DNA of 5,424 nucleotides from an uncultured Eubacteriales bacterium. Lineage in GTDB: Bacteria > Bacillota > Clostridia > Oscillospirales > CAG-272. Made by a program: the position numbers and the translations under genes. Shown here one piece after another: positions 1 through 5,424 of the stretch (position 1 is its first letter; every line of letters starts with the position of its first letter). Under the pieces are notes generated by a model. That model was not told the DNA's origin. It ran no database searches and worked only from the letters and a program-made list of their open reading frames with translations. The stretch spans positions 1 through 5,424 of the forward strand of contig CAKSOR010000209.1 in NCBI GenBank assembly GCA_934477985.1. Reading direction: 5' to 3'.

Positions 1-281
1 CCCTTCCACAGGGCTATGACACTCCGGTCGGAGAGCTTGGAGACACACTTTCGGGCGGAGAGAGACAGCGTATCGGACTTGCGAGAGCGTTTCTGCATGA
101 CGCGCCGTTCATGCTGCTTGACGAGCCGACGAGCAATCTTGACAGCCTGAATGAGGCGGTAATCCTCAGGTCGCTCTGCGAGGAAAACTGCGGGCGGACA
201 ATAATGCTTGTCTCGCACAGGAAATCCACTATGAAGATTTGCGACAAGGTCTACTCAGTCGAGCACGGACGAATGAGCTGA
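1..281 (+). CDS. ABC exporter ATP-binding/permease protein, C-terminal fragment (CydC/CydD-like)
   Basis: This is the 3' end of an ABC transporter gene cut by the left window edge; the first full codon is at position 3 and the TGA stop at 279-281, leaving 92 residues. The fragment is the second half of a nucleotide-binding domain. It shows the signature LSGGERQR (fragment residues 16-23), Walker B FMLLDEP (36-42), D-loop SNLD (44-47) and H-loop LVSHR (69-73). These order and space as in a working ATPase; Walker A and any membrane domain lie outside the window. The wording around the signature and the ending VYSVEHGRMS recall fused permease-ATPase exporters of the CydC/CydD-like group common in Clostridia, which act in the inner membrane. 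The substrate cannot be told from this piece. ABC ATPase identity is certain; the subfamily is recalled, not searched. No terminator is evident directly downstream. Confidence 0.9.
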   Translation, partial: LPQGYDTPVGELGDTLSGGERQRIGLARAFLHDAPFMLLDEPTSNLDSLNEAVILRSLCEENCGRTIMLVSHRKSTMKICDKVYSVEHGRMS

Positions 282-373
282 GTGAAAATCCACAACAAAA
301 AAGCACAGGCGGTAAAATCCGCTGAAGAGAGTGGCGGACAGAAGGCTGTTGAAGGCAATTAAAAATACATAGA

Positions 374-437
374 AAGGACGCGTGTGAACGCATTGTTAAC
401 CGCGAATATTTATACAGATTTTACACACGAGTTTTAA
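374..437 (+). other. Shine-Dalgarno-like site and 17-codon ORF, possible broken 5' end of the next gene
   Basis: The sequence AAAGGA (374-379 region) lies about five bases before a GTG at 384, which opens a 17-codon frame ending at TAA 435-437 (reads VNALLTANIYTDFTHEF). This is the only plausible ribosome binding site before the MarR-like fragment that follows in another frame. I infer that it may be the original start of that gene, separated from the rest by a frameshift near 400-437. The frame of the downstream fragment is open back to about position 400, so the two frames overlap there, as expected for an indel. It could equally be a chance short ORF. Confidence 0.3.
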
Positions 438-453
438 CGTTGAGCCTTTCATA

Positions 454-609
454 ATGCAGATTGAACAACAGCGCAAGAAACCGGATTCGCTCTATCACAG
501 TGCCAAAAAGTACGGTCTCCCGGACACCGCGATGTGTGTGCTGTATCTCTATCCCGGCGTTACGGGACGGCTGATGGCTTATCTGCGTGAAGAGACCGGA
601 AAACTCTGA
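454..609 (+). pseudogene. Remnant of a MarR-like winged-helix regulator (51-codon ORF)
   Basis: The ORF runs from ATG 454 to TGA 607-609 and encodes 51 residues. Its centre, DSLYHSAKKYGLPDTAMCVLY, resembles the first helices of clostridial MarR-family regulators, where a 'LYxxAAKKxGLxDTAxxVLY' pattern leads into the DNA-binding winged helix. Here the winged helix is missing. After LYLYPG the sequence jumps to an amphipathic, charged tail (LMAYLREETGKL) that would suit the last dimerisation helix of such a protein, so an internal deletion is one reading. The length is about a third of a normal MarR protein (about 140-150 residues). No Shine-Dalgarno site precedes the ATG, and the same frame continues open upstream to about position 400. 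A small genuine protein of unknown role is the alternative. The family assignment is by eye only. Confidence 0.42.
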
Positions 610-648
610 ACAAAAGCTCACATAAACGATGTTTTTTCGACGATCATA

Positions 649-677
649 TTGCAAAATTCTTCCGGATATGTTATAAT
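649..677 (+). promoter_or_regulatory. Sigma-A (sigma-70) type promoter for the helicase gene
   Basis: A -35 box TTGCAA (649-654, four of six consensus bases) is separated by exactly 17 bp from a perfect -10 box TATAAT (672-677). A TG one base before the -10 box (669-670) forms an extended -10. The predicted start of transcription is near 684, giving a leader of about 30 bases before ATG 714. The surrounding DNA is AT-rich. The position shows that the helicase is transcribed independently of the ABC exporter gene. Confidence 0.75.
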
Positions 678-699
678 AAATAATAAAACGACATACATT

Positions 700-705
700 G
701 GGGGG
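700..705 (+). promoter_or_regulatory. Ribosome binding site, G6 run, for the helicase gene
   Basis: A run of six G residues lies eight bases before ATG 714. It can pair with the CCUCC core of 16S rRNA if one G-U pair is allowed, so it acts as a non-standard Shine-Dalgarno sequence. It supports ATG 714 as the start. The reading frame is closed upstream by TAA 684-686 and has no other ATG between, so 714 is the first available start. Confidence 0.6.
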
Positions 706-713
706 AATATCAC

Positions 714-3700
714 ATGATCACTTCGGAATACCGTCAGCGGATCGGCGGAACCATCGCCTTTATCGACTGCGAGGTCGGAGCCGATGATAAGAAAATACAT
801 GACATCGGCGCGGTGACATCCGAAAATATTGAGCTTCACACGACCTCGGTGCGCGAGATCGAGGATTTCCTGCTCGGCTCGGAATATATCTGCGGGCACA
901 ATATCATAGCGCACGATCTGAAATATCTTCTCCCGGTGTTTTCGCGGACATATGGATTCAGATACATCGACACTCTGTGTCTGTCGCCGCTGCTTTTCCC
1001 CGAAAGACCCTATCACGCGCTTTTAAAGGACGATAAGCTGATCTCCGACGAACTCAACAATCCGCTTAACGACGCGAAAAAGGCGCGGACGCTTTTCTAT
1101 GATGAGATAAACGCGTTCTCAAAGCTCGATCTCCCGAAAAAGCGGCTGTTCTTCACGCTTCTCGGCGACAAACCGGAGTTCTCGGGCTTTTTCAGATTCG
1201 TCGGATTCGATCAGGGATTTGAGGAGCTTTCCGAGGCGGCGCATTCGATATATGCCGGTATGATCTGCGCGGAGTCGGACATTGAGTCGCTCGCGTCGGA
1301 GTATCCGGTCGAGCTCGCCTACGCGCTCGCGCTTGTCGGAACGAACGACCACTATTCGATAACCCCGCCGTGGCTCACCAAAAGCCACCCGCAGATCGAG
1401 ACCGTGATGAAGTTCCTGCGCAGCATCCCCTGCGGAAAATGCGATTACTGCCGCGGCGCGCTCGACATTCACAAAAAGCTTCGCGAATTCTTCGGCTATG
1501 ACAGTTTCCGCACCTATAACGGCGAGCCGCTTCAGGAGAAAGCCGCGCAGGCTGCGGTCGATGGCAGATCGCTTTTAGCGGTCTTTCCGACCGGCGGCGG
1601 AAAGTCGATAACCTTTCAACTCCCCGCGCTGATCGCTGGACGTGCCGAGCGCGGACTGACCGTCGTTATCTCGCCGCTTCAGTCGCTGATGAAGGATCAG
1701 GTCGACAATCTCAGCGAAAAGGGAATCGTCGACGCCGTCACGGTCAACGGAATGCTGAGCCCGATCGAGCGATCGGAGGCGATCGCCAGAGTAGCCGAGG
1801 GACTCGCGTCGCTGCTCTACATCTCGCCCGAGCAGCTCCGTTCAAAGACTGTCGAAAGACTGCTTTTGTCGCGGAATGTCGTCAGATTCGTAATCGACGA
1901 GGCACACTGCTTTTCGGCGTGGGGACAGGATTTCAGAGTCGATTATCTCTACATCGGCGACTTCATCCGGAAGTTGCAGAAAAAGAAAGGACTCGACGCG
2001 ATCCCGGTCTCCTGCTTCACCGCGACCGCGAAGCAGAAAGTAATAAGCGACATCCGCGATTATTTTCAGAATAAGCTCGGGATCAGGCTCGAGCTCTTCA
2101 CAACAAACGCCGAGAGAGAAAATCTGCACTATTCGGTCATTTTCAAGGAGACCGAGGATCAGAAATACGCCACTCTGCGCGAGCTTGTCGAGTCGAAGAA
2201 CTGTCCGACTATCGTCTACGTCTCGCGTGTCAAGCGCACTTATGACATAGCCGCGAGGCTCACCGGAGACGGCTTTCCCGCGAAGCCATACAACGGCAAA
2301 ATGGAGTCAAACGACAAGATCGCCGTGCAGGAGGCTTTCGCGGCGAACGAGGTGAAGATAATCGTCGCGACGTCGGCTTTCGGAATGGGAGTCGACAAGA
2401 AGGACGTCGGGCTTGTCGTGCACTACGATATTTCCGACTCGCTCGAGAACTACGTTCAGGAGGCGGGACGCGCCGGACGCGACCCGAAGCTCGAGGCGGA
2501 CTGCTATGTGCTCTACAATGACAACGATCTCAACAAGCATTTCATTCTGCTCAACCAGACCAAGCTCAGCATCAGCGAGATCCAGCAGGTCTGGAAGGCG
2601 ATAAAGGATCTCACGCGCGAGAGGGCGAGCGTCTGCGTCTCACCGCTCGAAATTGCCCGTCAGGCGGGATGGGACGACTCGGGAAGCGACATGGAAACCC
2701 GCGTCAAAACAGCGGTCGCGGCGCTTGAGAGCGCGGGTTACATAAGACGCGGTCAGAACGTCCCGCATGTCTACGCGACGAGTATTTTAGCGAAGAACAT
2801 GGAGGAGGCGAGCTTCCGCATCGACCGTTCACAGATCGCCTCGGACGCGCAGAAAATCAACGCGAAGCGGATAATCAAATCGCTGATCTCGAGCCGTAGC
2901 ATCGCGAAAGCCGGAAACGACGACGCTGAGTCGAGGGTCGATTACCTCGCCGACACGCTCGGGCTCGAAAAATCTGAAGTCGTGTCGCTTGTGGAGCTGA
3001 TGCGCCGCGACGGTCTGCTCGCCGACTCACAGGACATGACGGCTTACATCATGGCGTCGGACACGAAGAACCGCTCGTTGCAGATTCTCGAGCGCTTCGC
3101 GAAGATCGAACGCTTTGTACTTGAAAAGCTCGCCGAGTGCCCGAAAGTGTTCTCGCTGAAAAAGGTCAACGACTCCGCGCTTGAGGCGGGACTCTCGTTT
3201 TCGTCGATAAAGATGATCCGCACGATACTTTTCTATCTGACGATAAAGAACTACATCTCGCGTCCGGAGAGCGTTCAGTCAGACGACGCCGCGCCGTTTT
3301 CCGACTGCGCGATAGCCCTGACTGACGAGTTTCAGCGGCTTATCGGGAAGTTCGGGCGGAGAATCGACATCTGCCGTTTCGCGGTCAGCGAGCTTTTCAG
3401 GCGGCACGCGGTCGATCTCGAGGACACGGAGCGCGAGGAGCTGCCGGTGCAGTTTTCGCTCGTCGGGCTCTGGAAGGCATATCTCGCGGCGAACGGACTT
3501 ACCGAACAGTCCGGAATCGCGCTCGGCGACGTCGAGGACTCGCTTTTGTATCTCTCGAAGATCGGCGCGATGAAGCTCGAGGGCGGATTTCTCGTTCTCT
3601 ACAGTGGAATGGAGCTCACAAGGCTCATACGCGACAACAAGATCCGCTATAAGGTCGACGACTACAAGGCGCTCAGTGAGTACTACAAGCAGAAAATCCA

Positions 3701-5424
3701 GCAGATACACATTGTCGGTGAGTACGCGAACCTGATGGTAAAGGATTACAACGCCGCGCTTCTCTTTGTGAAGGACTATTTCGGACTCGATTACAGGAAA
3801 TTCATTCAGAAATATTTCGCCGGCGAGCGCGCCAGGGAGATCGAACGCAACATAACTCCCGAAAAATACGAAAAGCTCTTCGGCGACCTCTCAGCCATTC
3901 AGTCTGAGATCATAAACGACTCGTCGTCGAAATACATCGTCGTCGCCGCCGGTCCCGGAAGCGGAAAGACCCGCGTGCTTGTCCACAAGCTGGCGTCGCT
4001 GATGCTGCTTGAAGATGTGAAACACGAGCAGCTTTTAATGGTGACCTTCTCGAGAGCCGCGGCGACCGAGTTCAAGAAGCGGCTCATTGACCTCATCGGA
4101 AACGCCGCCGCGTTTGTCGAGATAAAGACCTTCCACTCATACTGCTTTGATCTTCTGGGGAAAATCGGCTCGCTCGAAAGCTCTGACCGCGTTGTCTCCG
4201 ACGCTGCGGAGCTCATCGAGAACGGCGAGGTTGAACCGAACCGGATCGCGAAGACGGTGCTTGTCATCGACGAGGCTCAGGATATGGACGCGAGCGAGTT
4301 CGCGCTTGTGAAGGCGCTCATGAAGCACAACGACGACATGCGCGTGATTGCCGTCGGGGACGACGACCAGAATATCTACGCCTTCCGCCGCTCAGACTCG
4401 AAATACATGCGCTCGCTGATCGACGATTTCGGCGCGGTGCGCTATGAGATGGTCGAGAACTACCGCAGCCGACCGAACATCGTCGCGCTCGCAAACGCCT
4501 TCGCCGGGACGATCACCGACCGGATGAAGACCAGAGATGTCAGCGCCGTTCAGACCGACAACGGAATCGTCCGAATTACCCGCCATTCGTGCGAGAACAT
4601 GGAGATCCCGCTCGCGGAGGAGGTCAGGACGGAGAAGGGAAAAACAGTCTGTGTCCTGACCTCGACGAACGAAGAGGCGCTGCGGATTCTAGGACTGGTT
4701 ACAAAGCGCGGCGTGAAGGCGAAGCTGATTCAGTCGCTCAAAGGCTTCAGTCTCTACAATCTCGCGGAGATCAGATATTTTCTGAAGCAGATCGACAAGT
4801 CGCTCGACTCGCCGACAATAAGCGACGAGAACTGGTCGAACTCTAAAAAAGCGCTTATGCTGAAATATTCCGGCAGTTCCTGCCTGAATAACTGCCTTGT
4901 GCTCATCTCCGAGTTTGAGAAGACAAACCGCGTGCGCTACCGCACCGACCTTGAGGAATTCATCCGCGAGTCGAACTACGAGGATTTCTACGGCGCGGAC
5001 AGCGACTCGGTTCTTGTGTCGACGATTCACAAGTCGAAGGGGCGCGAGTTCGACAGAGTCTGTATAATGCTGAAAAATGTCACGGCGGACAACGACGAGA
5101 CAAGACGCGCGATATATGTCGGGATGACAAGGGCGAAGAGCGAGCTGTACATCCACACGAACCGCGGGATATTCGATCAGTTTGATGTCCCGGGCGTTGA
5201 GAAGGTCGATGACAGACGCTATTATCCCGAACCGGAGGAGATCACGCTCCAGCTCACCCATGAGGATGTCGTTCTGGACTTCTTCAAGGGCAGAAAGCAG
5301 CAGCTGCTGGGGCTCAGGAGCGGAATGCCGCTGAGACTCGACGGAGTGTACCTCTCGGTCACGGTAAACGGAGTTGAATGGCGCGCGGCGAAGCTCTCGA
5401 AAAAGTGCCTTGGCGAGCTTGACC
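714..5424 (+). CDS. Giant exonuclease-RecQ-UvrD fusion DNA helicase, C-terminus beyond window
   Basis: One uninterrupted frame of 1570 codons runs from ATG 714 to the right edge with no stop. It fuses three DNA-processing modules: a DnaQ-like exonuclease (residues ~10-140), a RecQ-type SF2 helicase (~262-600) and a UvrD/Rep-type SF1A helicase (~1060-1482). These are joined by helical and winged-helix regions (~623-1059) and followed by a C-terminal module. Both motors keep all ATPase motifs, so the protein should use ATP to translocate on and unwind DNA, most likely 3'-5' in both cases as known for RecQ and UvrD. It has no signal peptide or membrane segment and is expected in the cytoplasm. 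The likely role is DNA repair, recombination or processing of broken or foreign DNA; the exact pathway is inference. It has its own promoter and no visible operon partner. Databases label related proteins 'RecQ family ATP-dependent DNA helicase'. From remembered relatives I expect some 50-100 further residues. Confidence 0.95.
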   Translation, partial: MITSEYRQRIGGTIAFIDCEVGADDKKIHDIGAVTSENIELHTTSVREIEDFLLGSEYICGHNIIAHDLKYLLPVFSRTYGFRYIDTLCLSPLLFPERPYHALLKDDKLISDELNNPLNDAKKARTLFYDEINAFSKLDLPKKRLFFTLLGDKPEFSGFFRFVGFDQGFEELSEAAHSIYAGMICAESDIESLASEYPVELAYALALVGTNDHYSITPPWLTKSHPQIETVMKFLRSIPCGKCDYCRGALDIHKKLREFFGYDSFRTYNGEPLQEKAAQAAVDGRSLLAVFPTGGGKSITFQLPALIAGRAERGLTVVISPLQSLMKDQVDNLSEKGIVDAVTVNGMLSPIERSEAIARVAEGLASLLYISPEQLRSKTVERLLLSRNVVRFVIDEAHCFSAWGQDFRVDYLYIGDFIRKLQKKKGLDAIPVSCFTATAKQKVISDIRDYFQNKLGIRLELFTTNAERENLHYSVIFKETEDQKYATLRELVESKNCPTIVYVSRVKRTYDIAARLTGDGFPAKPYNGKMESNDKIAVQEAFAANEVKIIVATSAFGMGVDKKDVGLVVHYDISDSLENYVQEAGRAGRDPKLEADCYVLYNDNDLNKHFILLNQTKLSISEIQQVWKAIKDLTRERASVCVSPLEIARQAGWDDSGSDMETRVKTAVAALESAGYIRRGQNVPHVYATSILAKNMEEASFRIDRSQIASDAQKINAKRIIKSLISSRSIAKAGNDDAESRVDYLADTLGLEKSEVVSLVELMRRDGLLADSQDMTAYIMASDTKNRSLQILERFAKIERFVLEKLAECPKVFSLKKVNDSALEAGLSFSSIKMIRTILFYLTIKNYISRPESVQSDDAAPFSDCAIALTDEFQRLIGKFGRRIDICRFAVSELFRRHAVDLEDTEREELPVQFSLVGLWKAYLAANGLTEQSGIALGDVEDSLLYLSKIGAMKLEGGFLVLYSGMELTRLIRDNKIRYKVDDYKALSEYYKQKIQQIHIVGEYANLMVKDYNAALLFVKDYFGLDYRKFIQKYFAGERAREIERNITPEKYEKLFGDLSAIQSEIINDSSSKYIVVAAGPGSGKTRVLVHKLASLMLLEDVKHEQLLMVTFSRAAATEFKKRLIDLIGNAAAFVEIKTFHSYCFDLLGKIGSLESSDRVVSDAAELIENGEVEPNRIAKTVLVIDEAQDMDASEFALVKALMKHNDDMRVIAVGDDDQNIYAFRRSDSKYMRSLIDDFGAVRYEMVENYRSRPNIVALANAFAGTITDRMKTRDVSAVQTDNGIVRITRHSCENMEIPLAEEVRTEKGKTVCVLTSTNEEALRILGLVTKRGVKAKLIQSLKGFSLYNLAEIRYFLKQIDKSLDSPTISDENWSNSKKALMLKYSGSSCLNNCLVLISEFEKTNRVRYRTDLEEFIRESNYEDFYGADSDSVLVSTIHKSKGREFDRVCIMLKNVTADNDETRRAIYVGMTRAKSELYIHTNRGIFDQFDVPGVEKVDDRRYYPEPEEITLQLTHEDVVLDFFKGRKQQLLGLRSGMPLRLDGVYLSVTVNGVEWRAAKLSKKCLGELD
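741..1133 (+). other. Domain: DnaQ-like (DEDD) 3'-5' exonuclease, residues ~10-140
   Basis: The exo I motif is FIDCEVG with D18 and E20. It is followed by KIHDIGAV, the second strand typical of this fold. Exo II is GHNIIAHD with D68. Exo III is less regular: the best acidic candidate is D120 in NNPLNDAKKA, which has the shape of the usual 'HxAxxDA' motif but with N115 where the general-base histidine stands. H101 (YHALLKD, H-x4-D106) upstream could supply the histidine or be the true exo III with D106. The fold belongs to the ribonuclease H-like exonucleases (DNA polymerase III epsilon, RNase T, WRN). It most likely removes nucleotides from 3' ends, but activity is not certain given the exo III ambiguity. 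Confidence 0.75.
1431..1451 (+). other. Site: CxxCxxC cluster before the RecQ core (C240, C243, C246)
   Basis: The peptide CGKCDYCRG gives three cysteines at residues 240, 243 and 246, about 45 residues before the Walker A of the SF2 motor. The pattern is very like the CxxCxxC of the RecQ zinc-binding domain, which normally follows the helicase core. A fourth ligand is not obvious; C185 or a nearby histidine (H253) are candidates. Metal binding is inferred, and zinc or an iron-sulphur cluster cannot be told apart from sequence. Confidence 0.6.
1497..2513 (+). other. Domain: RecQ-type SF2 helicase core, residues ~262-600
   Basis: All RecQ motifs are present in order. Motif 0 is FGYDSFRTYNGEPLQ with Q274. 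Motif I (Walker A) is PTGGGKS at 292-298. Motif Ia is VISPLQSLMKDQ (318-329), Ib is YISPEQLRS (369-377), and motif II is DEAH (395-398). The RecQ-specific aromatic-rich loop CFSAWGQDFR (399-408) follows directly. Motif III is FTATA (435-439), IV is IVYVSRV (500-506), V is TSAFGMGVDK (553-562), and VI is QEAGRAGRD (582-590), with the arginine finger in the GRAGR stretch. The aromatic loop and the QxxGRAGRD form separate this from UvrB, RecG or DinG helicases. The standard cysteine cluster expected after motif VI is absent. Confidence 0.95.
2580..3278 (+). other. Region: probable tandem winged helices after RecQ core, residues ~623-855
   Basis: After motif VI come three stretches with the rhythm of winged-helix domains. 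They are ~630-690 (SPLEIARQAGW ... VKTAVAALESAGYIRR), ~723-780 (VDYLADTLGLEKSEVVSLVELMRRDGLL is the core, split here as residues ~742-768) and ~795-850 (LKKVNDSALEAGLSFSSIKMIRTILFYL, residues ~815-842). Each has a short helix, a turn and a recognition-like helix followed by a strand with a YI or L ending. The first occupies the place of the RQC domain of RecQ proteins, so DNA duplex binding is the likely job. The assignment of the second and third is by pattern only. Confidence 0.5.
3279..3890 (+). other. Region: helical linker between the two motors, residues ~856-1059
   Basis: This stretch of about 200 residues carries no motif of a known enzyme. It is mostly charged helix, with a possible further winged helix around residues 905-960 (LPVQFSLVGLWKAYL ... 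LSKIGAMKLEGGFLVL). It ends in a helical hairpin (~992-1024) that reads KIQQIHIVGEYA ... LLFVKDYFG and recalls the two helices of the RecQ zinc domain, but has no cysteines. It then passes through FIQKYFAGERAREIERNITP into the SF1 motor. The boundary with the UvrD domain is set by the Q-motif glutamine Q1063. Confidence 0.5.
3891..5159 (+). other. Domain: UvrD/Rep-type SF1A helicase core, residues ~1060-1482
   Basis: The complete SF1A motif set is visible. The Q motif is LSAIQSEII with Q1063. Motif I is AGPGSGKT (1079-1086), Ia is TFSRAAATEFKKR (1111-1123), and Ib is TFHSY (1139-1143). Motif II is IDEAQD (1185-1190) and motif III is VGDDDQNIYAFRR (1214-1226). Motif IV is ENYRSRP (1248-1254), V is TIHKSKGREFD (1437-1447), and VI is RRAIYVGMTRAK (1464-1475). 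The 2B-like segment between IV and V includes GFSLYNLAEIRYFLK, matching the 'SFYxRxEIKD' stretch of UvrD/Rep, and is compact at about 170 residues. The form of motifs III and VI is UvrD/Rep/PcrA rather than RecB or RecD. Family members move 3'-5' on single strands. Confidence 0.95.
5160..5424 (+). other. Region: C-terminal module after the SF1 motor, incomplete, residues ~1483-1570+
   Basis: About 88 residues follow motif VI before the window ends. The segment LTHEDVVLDFFKGRKQ (about 1515-1530) is a helix followed by GLRSGMPLRLDG and a strand-rich stretch YLSVTVNGVEWRAAKLSKK. This helix-then-beta pattern could be a small nucleic-acid-binding or SH3/OB-like fold, but I do not recognise the family. 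No stop codon is reached. Confidence 0.5.

Noticed and set aside
309..322. Small inverted repeat GCGG-TAAAAT-CCGC after the ABC gene as a terminator.
   Set aside because: The stem is only four base pairs and is not followed by a T run.
282..362. In-frame continuation of the ABC gene beyond its TGA: GTG followed by 25 sense codons to TAA 360-362, with a charged protein-like tail.
   Set aside because: An open stretch of this length is expected fairly often by chance, there is no ribosome binding site for the GTG, and the GRMS ending is a normal end for this kind of ABC protein. Readthrough or a recent stop mutation cannot be excluded.
618..1472. Minus-strand open frames (618-1016 and 1119-1472) opposite the exonuclease and Cys region.
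   Set aside because: The sense strand carries DEDD motifs and CxxCxxC through this stretch, and one of these frames would also cover the promoter. They are antisense shadows.
2413..2604. Plus-strand 63-codon frame overlapping RecQ motifs V-VI.
   Set aside because: It is in a different frame from the clear helicase motifs and is a low-complexity Arg/Ser/Thr product typical of out-of-frame translation.
3279..3710. Minus-strand open frame of 143 codons opposite the linker region.
   Set aside because: It is a shadow of the GC-biased sense frame, which is continuous on both sides; no start signals or family resemblance.
3279..3890. HRDC domain, expected in many RecQ proteins, in the inter-motor linker.
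   Set aside because: No HRDC-like pattern of helices and conserved residues could be seen; the region is better described as unassigned helical linker.
4689..5261. Long open frame on the minus strand (190 codons) opposite the SF1 helicase domain.
   Set aside because: It mirrors the codon bias of the sense gene, lies inside a domain with all UvrD motifs, and its product resembles nothing I know.

Overview
The window looks like chromosomal DNA of a Clostridia-type anaerobe (Firmicutes, perhaps Oscillospiraceae/Ruminococcaceae). This rests on recalled resemblance of the two main proteins to gut-Clostridia homologues, not on a search. The large gene is GC-rich at third codon positions (many TCG, CTC, GCG, CGC) yet uses ATA freely for isoleucine. 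The short gaps between genes are clearly AT-richer. All recognised coding is on the + strand.

Layout. (1) 1-281: the C-terminal 92 codons of an ABC exporter ATP-binding domain of the CydC/CydD-like class, cut by the window edge. (2) 282-713: a mostly non-coding stretch with a short decayed gene. It holds an SD-like site and 17-codon ORF at 374-437, then a 51-codon ORF at 454-609. The second ORF resembles the first helices of a MarR-type winged-helix regulator and has no convincing ribosome binding site. (3) 649-713: a strong sigma-A-type promoter (TTGCAA, 17 bp, TATAAT with extended -10 TG) and a G6 Shine-Dalgarno-like run. (4) 714-5424: one uninterrupted reading frame of 1570 codons that runs off the right edge without a stop.

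The giant protein is the main content. In order it carries a DnaQ-like (DEDD) 3'-5' exonuclease domain, a helical region ending in a CxxCxxC cluster, a complete RecQ-type SF2 helicase core, a series of likely winged helices, a helical linker, a complete UvrD/Rep-type SF1A helicase core, and an unassigned C-terminal module. Exonuclease followed by RecQ recalls the layout of human WRN. The added second motor makes the protein a single-chain DNA processing machine, formally comparable with multi-subunit end-processing complexes such as RecBCD or AddAB. Similar RecQ-UvrD proteins exist in databases as 'RecQ family ATP-dependent DNA helicase', so the family is not new, but I know of no detailed characterisation. 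The features most worth following are the CxxCxxC lying in front of the helicase instead of behind it, a cysteine-free hairpin resembling the RecQ zinc-domain helices just before the SF1 motor, and the altered exo III motif.

The ABC exporter and the helicase seem functionally unrelated. The helicase has its own promoter and looks like the start of a separate transcription unit. No CRISPR array, tRNA, rRNA, insertion sequence or convincing terminator was seen.
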